Assembly (NCBI GenBank): GCA_930367205.1 | Contig: OV884014.1 | Location: forward strand, 119,791,768 to 119,855,767 | Length of the DNA: 64,000 bases | Reading direction: 5' to 3' | Source: Acanthosoma haemorrhoidale | Lineage: Eukaryota; Arthropoda; Insecta; Hemiptera; Acanthosomatidae | Shown here: positions 13,146 through 26,108 of the stretch, in pieces | How positions within the stretch are numbered: the first letter of the stretch is position 1 | How the letters are laid out: every line of letters begins with the position of its first letter | Translations under genes and position numbers: made by a program | The notes under the pieces: generated by a model | Databases searched by the model: none | What the model was told of the DNA's origin: nothing | Seen by the model: only the letters and a program-made list of their open reading frames with translations

Positions 13146-13440
13146 TTATTGTATCACGTGATACAATCGTATGATTGAAGTTACAGTAAATATACTATTA
13201 AATAATGTCGATTATGACAGTGTACTGTATCATTGGCACTTATTGTATCACGTGATACGATCGTATGATTGAAGTCATGAATGAATATAACATCAAATGA
13301 TGTCGATTATGATAGCGCACCATATCATTAGCACTTGTTGTATAATGTGATGTGATCGTATGATAAAAGTTACAAGTGAATATAAAATCAAATAATGTCG
13401 ATTATAATAGTATAGCACATCATTGGCACTCATTATATCA
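13122..13440. repeat. Degenerate A monomers at the right edge of B (copy 1)
   Basis: These three or so monomers differ more from the A norm than monomers elsewhere. They show GATACAATCG, a lost G in GTTACAGTAAATA, GATAGCGCACC, TTGTTGTATAATG, GTGATGTGATCG, GATAAAAG, AATATAAAATC and AGTATAGCAC. Equivalent stretches follow B2 (16846-17164), B4 (57214-57532) and B6 (62261-62579). Confidence 0.85.
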
Positions 13441-15848
13441 CGTGATACGATCGTATGATTAAGGTTACGAGTGAATAAACTATTAAATGATGTCGAATAT
13501 GATAGTGTACCGCATCATTGGCACTCATTATATCACGTGATACGATCGTATGATTGAAGTCACGAGTGAATATATCATCAAATGATGTTGAATATGATTG
13601 TATAATGTGTCATTGGCAAACATTGTATCACGTGATACGATCGTATGATTAAAGTTACGAGTGAATACAACATCAAATGATGTCGATTATGATAGTGTAC
13701 CGCATCATTGGCACTCATTATATCACGTGATACGATCGTTTGATGAAAGTTACGAGTGAATATAACATCAAATGATGTCGAATAGGATTGTATAATGTAT
13801 CATTAGCACTCATTGTTTCACGTGATACGATCGTATGATTAAAGTTACGAGTGAATATACTATTAAATGATGTCGATTATGATAGTGTACCGCATCATTG
13901 GCACTAATTGTATCACGTGGTACGATCGTATGATTAAAGTTACGAGTGAAGATAACATCAAATGATGTCGATTATAATAGTGTACCGTACCATTGGCACT
14001 CATAGTATCACGTGATATGATCGTATGATTGAAGTCAAGAGTGAATATAATATCAAATGATGTCAATTATGATAGTGTACCGCATCATTGGCACTCATTG
14101 TTTCACGTGATACGATCGTATGATTAAAGTTACAGGTGAATATAACATCAAATGATGTAGATTATGATAGTGTACCGCATCATTGGCACTCATTATATCA
14201 CGTGATACGATCGTTTGATGAAAGTTACGAGTGAATATAACATCAAATGATGTCGAATAGGATTGTATAATGTATCATTAGCACTCATTGTTTCACGTGA
14301 TACGATCGTATGATTAAAGTTACGAGTGAATATAACATCAAATAATGTTGAATATGATTGTATAATGTATCATTAGCACTCATTGTTTCACGTGATACGA
14401 TCGTATGATTAAAGTTACGAGTAAATATAACATCAAATGATGTCGATTATAATAGTGTTCCGTATCATAAGCACTCATTGTATCACGTGATACGATCGTA
14501 TGATGAAAGTTACAAGTAAATATACTATTAAATGATGTCGATTATGACAGTGTACCGTACCATTGGCACTCATAGTATCACGTGATACGATCGTATGATT
14601 GAAGTCACAAGTGAATATAATATCAAATGATGTCAATTATGATAGTGTACCGCATCATTGGCACTCATTATATCACTTGATACGATCGTATGATTGAAGT
14701 CACGAGTGAATATACTATCAAATGATGTTGAATATGATTGTATAATGTGTCATTGGCACACATTGTATCACGTGATACGATCGTATGATTAAAGTTACGA
14801 GTGAATGCAACATCAAATGATGTCGATTATGATAGTGTACCGCATCATTGGCACTCATTATATCACGTGATACGATCGTATGATGAAAGTTACGAGTGAA
14901 TATAACATCAAATGATGTCGAATAGGATTGTATAATGTATCATTAGCACTCATTGTTTCACGTGATACGATCGTATGATTAAAGTTACGATTGGAGATAC
15001 TAATAAATGATGTTGAATATAATAGTGCACCATATCATTAGCACTTATTGTATCATGTGATGCGATCATATGATTAAAGTTACAAGTGAATATAACATCA
15101 AATGATGTCGATTATAATAGTGTACCGCATCATTTGCACTCATTATATCACGTGATACTATCGTATGATCGAAGTCACGAGTGAATATAACATCAAATAA
15201 TGCTAAATATGATTGTATAGTGTAGCATTGACACTCATTGTATCACGAGATACGATCGTATGATTGAAGTCACGAGTGAATATAACATCAAATGATGTTG
15301 AATATGATTGTATAATGTATCATTAGCACTCATTGTTTCACGTGATACGATCGTATGATTAAAGTTACAGGTGAATATAACATCAAATCATGTCGATTAT
15401 GATAGTGTACCGCATCATTGGCACTCATTATATCACGTGATACTATCGTATGATTGAAGTCACGAGTGAATATAACATCAAATGATGCTACATATGATTG
15501 TATAGTGTATCATTAGCACTCATTGTTTCACGTGATACGATCGTATGATTAAAGTTACGAGTAAATATAACATCAAATGATGTTGAATATGATTGTATTA
15601 TGTATCATTAGCACTCATTGTTTCACGTGATACGATCGTATGATTAAAGTTACAGGTGAATATAACATCAAATGATGTCGATTATGATAGTGTACCGCAT
15701 CATTGGCACTCATTATATCACGTGATACTATCGTATAATGAAAGTTACGAGTGAATATACTATTAAATGATGTCGATTATGATAGTGTACCGCATCATTG
15801 GCACTAATTGTATCACGTGATACGATCGTATGATCAAAGCTACGAGTT
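13122..15848. repeat. Satellite A block 2 (~29 monomers)
   Basis: This 95-bp array lies between B1 and B2. Together with B1 it forms a 3724-bp A+B unit. The first ~320 bp are the degenerate edge monomers described separately. From about 13863 onward the block matches 10139-12124 at an offset of 3724 bp, including the variants GATATGATCG and TGCTACATATG. It is nearly identical to 57214-59940 (offset 44092). No gene is visible. Confidence 0.96.
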
Positions 15849-16845
15849 AACATAATAGGGCAGGTATTATTGTACCAGCTATGAAATACGCATTTTTGTA
15901 AAATTCAACTTTTGGACGATATTTTTCTTGTTTTGGTATGAGGAAATCATAATTGTTCAGGAGCTGCCGTACCAGCTATAAAATACTCTTATATGTAAAA
16001 ATTTAACTTTTCGACGATATTTTCCTTGTTTTGGTATCAGGAGAACATAATGGGGCAGGAGCTAACTTACTATCTATGAAATACGCATTTTCGAAAAATT
16101 CGACTTTTTGACGATATTTTCCTTGATTTCGTATCAGGAGAACATAAAAGAGCAGGAGCTAACGTTCCAGCTATGAAATACCCATTTTTTAAAAATTCGA
16201 CTTTTTGACGATATTTTCGTATCAGGAGAACATAATGGGGAAGGAGCTGACGTACGAGCTATGAAATACGCAATTTTTGTAAAAATTTGAGTTTTCGACG
16301 ATATTTTCCTTGTTTTGGTATCAGGAGAACATAATGGGGCAGGAGCTAACGTACTAGCTATGAAATACGCATTTTCGAAAAATTGGACTTTTTGACGATA
16401 TTTTCTTTGATTTCGTATCAGGAGAACATAAAAGAGCAGGAGCTAACGTTCCAGCTATAAAATACCCATTTTTTAAAAATTCAACTTTTTGACGATATTT
16501 TCCTTGTTTTCGTATCAGGAGAAAATAATAGGGTTGGAGCTAACGTACCAGCTATGAAATACGCAATTTTTGTAAAAATTTGACTTTTGGACGATATTTT
16601 CTTTGTTTCGGTATCAGGAGAACATAATGGGACAGGAGCTAACTTACTAGCTCTAAATACGCATTTTAGTAAAAATTCGACTTTTTGACGACATTTTTCT
16701 TGTTTTGGTATCAGGAGAACATAATGGGGCAGGTGCTAACGTACAAGCTATGAAATACGCATTTTTGTAAAATCTCAACTTTTTTAAAATGTTTTCTTTG
16801 TTTTGGTATCAGGAGTACATAAAGGGGCAAGAGCTAACGTACAAG
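15849..16845. repeat. Satellite B block B2 (~10 monomers)
   Basis: Same monomer order and the same 997-bp length as B1, offset exactly 3724 bp. It includes the same 88-bp short monomer and the GGTATTATTG start. It differs from B1 by a few substitutions, for example GACGTACGAGC where B1 has GACGTACCAGC (near 16250), and GAGCTAACG instead of GAGCTGACG at the right end. Those variants are shared with B6, so B2 and B6 are sister copies, as B1 and B4 are. Confidence 0.96.
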
Positions 16846-19002
16846 ATCATACGATCGTATCATTTGCACTTATTGTATCACGTGATACAATCGTATGATT
16901 GAAGTTACAGTAAATATACTATTAAATAATGTCGATTATGACAGTGTACTGTATCATTGGCACTTATTGTATCACGTGATACGATCGTATGATTGAAGTC
17001 ATGAATGAATATAACATCAAATGATGTCGATTATGATAGCGCACCATATCATTAGCACTTGTTGTATAATGTGATGTGATCGTATGATAAAAGTTACAAG
17101 TGAATATAAAATCAAATAATGTCGATTATAATAGTATAGCACATCATTGGCACTCATTATATCACGTGATACGATCGTATGATTAAGGTTACGAGTGAAT
17201 AAACTATTAAATGATGTCGAATATGATAGTGTACCGCATCATTGGCACTCATTATATCACTTGATACGATCGTATGATTGAAGTCACGAGTGAATATATC
17301 ATCAAATGATGTTGAATATGATTGTATAACGTGTCATTGGCAAACATTGTATCACGTGATACGATCGTATGATTAAAGTTACGAGTGAATACAACATCAA
17401 ATGATGTCGATTATGATAGTGTACCGCATCATTGGCACTCATTATATCACGTGATACGATCGTTTGATGAAAGTTACGAGTGAATATAACATCAAATGAT
17501 GTCGAATAGGATTGTATAATGTATCATTAGCACTCATTGTTTCACGTGATACGATCGTATGATTAAAGTTACGAGTGAATATACTATTAAATGATGTCGA
17601 TTATGATAGTGTACCGCATCATTGGCACTAATTGTATCACGTGATACGATCGTATGATTAAAGTTACGAGTAAATATAACATCAAATGATGTCGAATATG
17701 ATAATGTACCGTATCGTTAGCACTCATTGTATCACGTGATACGATCGTATGATGAAAGTTACGAGTGAATATAACATCAAATGATGTCGATTATGATAGT
17801 GTACCTTATCATTGGCACTCATTATATCACGTGATACGATCGTATAATGAAAGTTACGAGTAAATATACTATTAAATAATGTCGATTATGATAGTGTACC
17901 GCATTATTGGCACTCATTATATCACGTGATACGATCGTATGATTGAAGTCACGAGTGAATATAACATCAAATGATGCCAATTATGATAGTGTTCCGTATC
18001 ATAAGCACTCATTGTATCACGTGATACGATCGTATGATGAAAGTTACAAGTAAATATACTATTAAATGATGTCGATTATGACAGTGTACCGTACCATTGG
18101 CACTCATAGTATCACGTGATACGATCGTATGATTGAAGTCACGAATGAATATAACATTAAATAATGTCGATTATGATAGTGTACCGCATCATTAGCACAC
18201 ATTGTATCACGTGGTACGATCGTATGATTAAAGTTACGAGTGAAGATAACATCAAATGATGTCGATTATAATAGTGTACCGTACCATTGGCACTCATAGT
18301 ATCACGTGATACGATCGTATGATTGAAGTCAAGAGTGAATATAATATCAAATGATGTCAATTATGATAGTGTTCCGTATCATAAGCACTCATTGTATCAC
18401 GTGATACGATCGTATGATGAAAGTTACAAGTAAATATACTATTAAATGATGTCGATTATGACAGTGTACCGTACCATTGGCACTCATAGTATCACGTGAT
18501 ACGATCGTATGATTGAAGTCACGAGTGAATATATCATCAAATGATGTTGAATATGATTGTATAATGTGTCATTGGCACACATTGTATCACGTGATACGAT
18601 CGTATGATTAAAGTTACGAGTGAATGCAACATCAAATGATGTCGATTATGATAGTGTACAGCATCATTGGCACTCATTATATCTCGTGATACGATCGTAT
18701 GATGAAAGTTACGAGTGAATATAACATCAAATGATGCTAAATATGATTGTATTGTGTATCATTAGCACTCATTGTTTCACGTGATACGATCGTATGATTA
18801 AAGTTACGAGTAAATATAACATCAAATGATGTTGAATATGATTGTATAATGTATCATTAGCACTCATTATTTCACGTGATACGATCGTATGATTAAAGTT
18901 ACAGGTGAATATAACATCAAATAATGTCGATTATGATAGTCTACCGCATCATTGGCACTAATTGTATCACGTGATACGATCGTATGATCAAAGCTACGAG
19001 TT
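16846..19002. repeat. Satellite A block 3 (~23 monomers)
   Basis: A monomers between B2 and B3. The block opens with the same degenerate edge monomers as block 2, then ordinary monomers. The stretch from ~17670 is matched at 63180 onward. It carries one extra monomer, near 17760-17860, relative to the copy near 63240. No gene is visible. Confidence 0.95.
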
Positions 19003-20096
19003 AACATAATAGGGCAGGAATTATTGTACCAGCTATGAAATACGCATTTTTGTAAAATTCAACTTTTGGACGATATTTTTCTTGTTTTGGTATGAGGAAA
19101 TCATAATTGTTCAGGAGTTAACGTACCAGCTATAAAATACTCTTATATGTAAAAATTTAACTTTTCAACGATATTTTCCTTGTTTTGGTATCAGGAGAAC
19201 ATAATGGGGCAGGAGCTAACTTACTATCTATGAAATACGCATTTTCGAAAAATTCGACTTTTTGACGATTTTTTCCTTGATTTCGTATCAGGAGAACATA
19301 AAAGAGCAGGAGCTAACGTTCCAGCTATGAAATACCCATTTTTTAAAAATTCGACTTTTTGACGATATTTTCGTATCAGGAGAACATAATGGGGAAGGAG
19401 CTGACGTACCAGCTATGAAATACGCAATTTTTGTAAAAATTTGAGTTTTCGACGATATTTTCCTTGTTTTGGTATCAGGAGAACATAATGGGGCAGGAGC
19501 TAACGTACTAGCTATGAAATACGCATTTTCGAAAAATTGGACTTTTTGACGATATTTTCTTTGATTTCGTATCAGGAGAACATAAAAGAGCAGGAGCTAA
19601 CGTTCCAGCTATAAAATACCCATTTTTTAAAAATTCAACTTTTTGACGATATTTTCCTTGTTTTCGTATCAGGAGAACATAATAGGGTTGGAGCTAACGT
19701 ACCAGCTATGAAATACGCAATTTTTGTAAAAATTTGAGTTTTCGACGATATTTTCCTTGTTTTGGTATCAGGAGAACATAATGGGGCAGGAGCTAACGTA
19801 CTAGCTATGAAATACGCATTTTCGAAAAATTCGACTTTTTGACGATATTTTCCTTGATTTCGTATCAGGAGAACATAAAAGAGCAGGAGCTAACGTTCCA
19901 ACTATGAAATACGCATTTTTGAAAAATTCAACTTTTTGACGATATTTTTCTCGTTTTCGTATCAGGAGAACATAATAGGGCAGGAGCTATCGTACCAGCT
20001 ATGAAATACGCATTTTTGTAAAAATTCAACTTTTTTAAAATGTTTTCTTTGTTTTGGTATCAGGAGTACATAAAGGGGCAAGAGCTAACGTACAAG
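19003..20096. repeat. Satellite B block B3, longer divergent version (~11 monomers)
   Basis: This block has the same left junction as B1 but is 1094 bp long and differs inside. The second monomer reads CAGGAGTTAACGTACC instead of CAGGAGCTGCCGTACC. After the GGGTTGGAGC monomer the block continues with further GTACC/GTACT/GTTCC-type monomers and an AACGTTCCAACTATG variant. It then ends with the CTTTTTTAAAATG monomer seen in all full blocks. It lacks the GGGACAGGAGC and GGCAGGTGC monomers of B1/B2. It is the only B block with an undeleted A monomer at its right edge. Confidence 0.94.
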
Positions 20097-20107
20097 ATCA
20101 TACGATC

Positions 20108-23100
20108 GTAAGATTAAAGTTACGAGTAAATATACTATTAAATGATGTCGATTATGACAGTGTACCGTACCATTGGCACTCATAGTATCACGTGATACGA
20201 TCGTATAATGAAAGTTACGAGTGAATACACTATTAAATAATGTCGATTATGATAGTGTACCGCATCATTGGCACTCATTATATCACGTGATACGATCGTA
20301 TGATTGAAGTCACGAGTGAATATAACATCAAATGATGTCAATTATGATAGTGTTCCGTATCATAAGCACTCATTGTATCACGTGATACGATCGTATGATG
20401 AAAGTTACAAGTAAATATACTATTAAATGATGTCGATTATGACAGTGTACCGTACCATTGGCACTCATAGTATCACGTGATACGATCGTATGATTGAAGT
20501 CACGAATAAATATAACATCAAATGATGTCGATTATGATAGTGTACCGAATCATTAGCACTCATTGTATCACGTGATACGATCGTATGATGAAAGTTACGA
20601 GTGAATATAACATCAAATGATGTCGATTATGATAGTGTACCTTATCATTGGCACTCATTATATCACGTGATACGATCGTATAATGAAAGTTACGATTGAA
20701 TATACTATTATATAATGTCGATTATGATAGTGTACCGCATCATTGGCACTCATTATATCACGTGATACTATCGTATGATTGAAGTCACGAGTGAATATAA
20801 TATCAAATGATGTCAATTATGATAGTGTACCGCATCATTGGCACCCATTATATCACTTGATACGATCGTATGATTGAAGTCACGAGTGAATATATCATCA
20901 AATGATGTTGAATATGATTGTATAATGTGTCATTGGCAAACATTGTATCACGTGATACGATCGTATGATTAAACTTACAGGTGAATATAACATCAAATGA
21001 TGTCGATTATGATAGTGTACCGCATCATTGGCACTCATTATATCACGTAATACTATCGTATGATTGAAGTCACGAGTGAATATAACATCAAATGATGCTA
21101 AATATGATTGTATAGTGTATCATTAGCACTCATTGTTTCACGTGATACGATTGTATGATTAAAGTTACGAGTAAATATAACATCAAATGATGTTGAATAT
21201 GATTGTATAATGTATCATTAGCACTCATTGTTTCACGTGATACGATCGTATGATTAAAGTTACAGGTGAATATAACATCAAATGATGTCGATTATGATAG
21301 TGTACCGCATCATTAACACTCATTATATCACGTGATACGATCGTATGATTGAAGTCACGAGTGAATATACTATAAAATGATGTCAATTATGATAGTGTAC
21401 CGCATCATTGGCACTCATTATATCACGTGATACTATCGTATGATTGAAGTCACGAGTGAATATAACATCAAATGATGCTAAATATGATTGTATAGTGTAT
21501 CATTAGCACTCATTGTTTCACGTGATACGATCGTATGATTAAAGTTACGAGTAAATATAACATCAAATGATGTCGAATATGGTAGTGTACCTTATCATTG
21601 GCACTCATTATATCACGTGATACGATCGTATAATGAAAGTTACGAGTAAATATACTATTAAATAATGTCGATTATGATAGTGTACCGCATCATAAGCACT
21701 CATTATATCACGTGATACGATCGTATGATTGAAGTCACGAGTGAATATAACATCAAATGATGTCAATTATGATAGTGTTCCGTATCATAAGCACTCATTG
21801 TATCACGTGATACGATCGTATGATGAAAGTTACAAGTAAATATACTATTAAATGATGTCAATTATGATAGTGTACCGCGTCATTAACACTCATTATATCA
21901 CGTGATACGATCGTATGATTGAAGTCACGAGTGAATATACTATCAAATGATGTCAATTATGATAGTGTTGCGTATCATAAGCACTCATTGTATCACGTGA
22001 TACGATCGTATGATGAAAGTTACGAGTGAAGATAACATCAAATGATGTCGATTATAATAGTGCACCGTACCATTGGCACTCATAGTATCACGTGATACGA
22101 TCGTATGATTAAAGTCAAGAGTGAATATAATATCAAATGATGTCAATTATGATAGTGTTGCGTATCATAAGCACTCATTGTATCACGTGATACGATCGTA
22201 TGATGAAAGTTACGATTAGAGATACTAATAAATGATGTTGAATATAATAGTGCACCATATCATTAGCACTTATTGTATCATGTGATGCGATCGTATGATT
22301 AAAGTTACAAGTGAATATAACATCAAATGATGTCGATTATAATAGTGTACCGCATCATTGGCACTCATTATATCACGTGATACTATCTTATGATTGAAGT
22401 CACGAGTGAATATAACATCAAATGATGTCAATTATGATAGTGTTCCGTATCATAAGCACTCATTGTATCACGTGATACGATCGTATGATTAAAGTTACAG
22501 GTGAATATAACATCAAATCATGTCGATTATGATAGTGTACCGCATCATTGGCACTCATTATATCACGTGATACGATCGTATGATGAAAGTTACGAGTGAT
22601 TATAACATCAAATAATGTTGAATATGATTGTATAATGTATCATTAGCACTTATTGTTTCACGTGATACGATCGTATGATTAAAGTTACAAGTGAATATAA
22701 CATCAAATGATGTTGAATATAATAGTGCACCATATCATTAGCACTTATTGTATCATGTGATGCGATCGTATGATTAAAGTTACAAGTGAATATAACATCA
22801 AATGATGTCGATTATAATAGTGTACCGCATCATTGGCACTCATTATATCACGTGATGCTATCGTATGATTGAAGTCACGAGTGAATATAACATCAAATAA
22901 TGCTAAATATGATTGTATAGTGTAGCATTGACACTCATTGTATCACGAGATACGATCGTATGATTGAAGTCACGAGTGAATATACTATAAAATGATGTCG
23001 ATTATGATAGTGTACCACATCATTGGCACTCATAATATCACGTGATACGATCGTATGATTAAAGTCACGAGTGAATATAACATCAAATGATGATAAATAT

Positions 23101-23337
23101 GATTGTATAGTGTATCATTAGCACTCATTGTTTCACGTGATACGATCGTATGATTAAAGTTACGAGTAAATATAACATCAAATGATGTCGAATATGATAA
23201 TGTACCGTATCATTAGCACTCATATTATCACGTGATACGATCGTATGATAAAAGTTACGAGTGAATATAACATCAAATGATGTTGAATATGATTGTATAA
23301 TGTATCATTAGCACTCATTGTTTCACGTGATACGATC
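20108..23337. repeat. 3230-bp tandem duplication, copy 1 (34 monomers)
   Basis: It starts at the palindrome beside B3, marked by the rare CGATCGTAAGATTAAAG (T-to-A), which recurs 3230 bp later at 23338. Shared markers at the same spacing include CACGAATAAA (20501 and 23731) and CTATTATATAATG (20711 and 23941). The second copy lacks a 380-bp stretch present here around 21.0-21.4 kb. Confidence 0.88.
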
Positions 23338-23828
23338 GTAAGATTAAAGTTACGAGTAAATATACTATTAAATGATGTCGATTATGACAGTGTACCGTAC
23401 CATTGGCACTCATAGTATCACGTGATACGATCGTATAATGAAAGTTACGAGTGAATACACTATTAAATAATGTCGATTATGATAGTGTACCGCATCATTG
23501 GCACTCATTATATCACGTGATACGATCGTATGATTGAAGTCACGAGTGAATATAACATCAAATGATGTCAATTATGATAGTGTTCCGTATCATAAGCACT
23601 CATTGTATCACGTGATACGATCGTATGATGAAAGTTACAAGTAAATATACTATTAAATGATGTCGATTATGACAGTGTACCGTACCATTGGCACTCATAG
23701 TATCACGTGATACGATCGTATGATTGAAGTCACGAATAAATATAACATCAAATGATGTCGATTATGATAGTGTACCGTATCATTAGCACTCATTGTATCA
23801 CGTGATACGATCGTATGATGAAAGTTAC

Positions 23829-26108
23829 GAGTGAATATAACATCAAATGATGTCGATTATGATAGTGTACCTTATCATTGGCACTCATTATATCACGTGA
23901 TACGATCGTATAATGAAAGTTACGATTGAATATACTATTATATAATGTCGATTATGATAGTGTACCGCATCATTGGCACTCATTATATCACGTGATACTA
24001 TCGTATGATTGAAGTCACGAGTGAATATAATATCAAATGATGTCAATTATGATAGTGTACCGCATCATTGGCACCCATTATATCACTTGATACGATCGTA
24101 TGATTGAAGTCACGAGTGAATATATCATCAAATGATGTTGAATATGATTGTATAATGTGTCATTGGCAAACATTGTATCACGTGATACGATCGTATGATT
24201 AAACTTACAGGTGAATATAACATCAAATGATGTCGATTATGATAGTGTACCGCATCATTGGCACTCATTATATCACGTGATACTATCGTATGATTGAAGT
24301 CACGAGTGAATATAACATCAAATGATGCTAAATATGATTGTATAGTGTATCATTAGCACTCATTGTTTCACGTGATACGATCGTATGATTAAAGTTACGA
24401 GTAAATATAACATCAAATGATGTCGAATATGGTAGTGTACCTTATCATTGGCACTCATTATATCACGTGATACGATCGTATAATGAAAGTTACGAGTAAA
24501 TATACTATTAAATAATGTCGATTATGATAGTGTACCGCATCATAAGCACTCATTATATCACGTGATACGATCGTATGATTGAAGTCACGAGTGAATATAA
24601 CATCAAATGATGTCAATTATGATAGTGTTCCGTATCATAAGCACTCATTGTATCACGTGATACGATCGTATGATGAAAGTTACAAGTAAATATACTATTA
24701 AATGATGTCAATTATGATAGTGTACCGCATCATTAACACTCATTATATCACGTGATACGATCGTATGATTGAAGTCACGAGTGAATATACTATCAAATGA
24801 TGTCAATTATGATAGTGTTGCGTATCATAAGCACTCATTGTATCACGTGATACGATCGTATGATGAAAGTTACGAGTGAAGATAACATCAAATGATGTCG
24901 ATTATAATAGTGCACCGTACCATTGGCACTCATAGTATCACGTGATACGATCGTATGATTAAAGTCAAGAGTGAATATAATATCAAATGATGTCAATTAT
25001 GATAGTGTTGCGTATCATAAGCACTCATTGTATCACGTGATACGATCGTATGATGAAAGTTACAAGTAAATATACTAATAAATGATGTTGAATATAATAG
25101 TGCACCATATCATTAGCACTTATTGTATCATGTGATGCGATCGTATGATTAAAGTTACAAGTGAATATAACATCAAATGATGTCGATTATAATAGTGTAC
25201 CGCATCATTGGCACTCATTATATCACGTGATACTATCTTATGATTGAAGTCACGAGTGAATATAACATCAAATAATGCTAAATATGATTGTATAGTGTAG
25301 CATTGACACTCATTGTATCACGAGATACGATCGTATGATTGAAGTCACGAGTGAATATAACATCAAATGATGTTGAATATGATTGTATAATGTATCATTA
25401 GCACTCATTGTTTCACGTGATACGATCGTATGATTAAAGTTACAGGTGAATATAACATCAAATGATGTCGATTATGATAGTGTACCGCATCATTGGCACT
25501 CATTATATCACGTGATACTATCGTATGATTGAAGTCACGAGTGAATATAACATCAAATGATGCTAAATATGATTGTATAGTGTATCATTAGCACTCATTG
25601 TTTCACGTGATACGATCGTATGATTAAAGTTACGAGTAAATATAACATCAAATGATGTTGAATATGATTGTATAATGTATCATTAGCACTCATTGTTTCA
25701 CGTGATACGATCGTATGATTAAAGTTACGAGTGAATATAACATCAAATAATGTTGAATATGATTGTATAATGTATCATTAGCACTCATTGTTTCACGTGA
25801 TACGATCGTATGATTAAAGTCACGAGTGAATATAACATCAAATGATGTCAATTATGATAGTGTTCCGTATCATAAGCACTCATTGTATCACGTGATACGA
25901 TCGTATGATGAAAGTTACAAGTAAATATACTATTAAATGATGTCGATTATGACAGTGTACCGTACCATTGGCACTCATAGTATCACGTGTTACGATCGTA
26001 TGATTGAAGTCACGAATGAATATAACCTCAAATGATGTCGATTATGATAGTGTACCGCATCATTGGCACTTATTATATCACGTGATACGATCGTATAATG
26101 AAAGTCAC
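23829..26108. repeat. 24-monomer higher-order repeat, copy 1 (2280 bp)
   Basis: It is followed directly by a near-identical copy at 26109-28388. Paired markers are CTATTATATAATG at 23941/26221 and TACTATCTTA at 25231/27511. The exchange point is visible: 26101 reads AAAGTCACGAGTGAATATA as at 28381, but continues AACATCAAATG as at 23838, whereas 28397 continues CTATAAAATG. The crossover lies in GAGTGAATATA. Confidence 0.9.

Larger units (their letters stand above)
12125..15848. repeat. 3724-bp A+B higher-order unit
   Basis: B1 plus A block 2. The next B block starts exactly 3724 bp after B1, and A sequence before B1 (10139-12124) matches A sequence before B2 (13863-15848) at the same offset. 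B4 to B5 is also 3724 bp (56217 to 59941). The following unit, B2 to B3, is only 3154 bp, so the array is not strictly periodic. Confidence 0.9.
2750..20096. repeat. ~17-kb mosaic segment, copy 1 of a pair ~44 kb apart
   Basis: Markers through this interval recur near 47.2-64.0 kb in the same order: 2981 to 47452 (offset 44471), 5296 to 49673 (44377), 6910 to 51287 (44377), 10139 to 54231 (44092), 13863 to 57955 (44092) and 18157 to 63572 (45415). The changes in offset equal single indels: 94 bp near 5.1-5.3 kb, 285 bp near 9.7-10.0 kb, and the 1323-bp duplication at 60 kb. The final stretch (19-20.1 kb, B3) lies beyond the window in the second copy. Confidence 0.88.
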
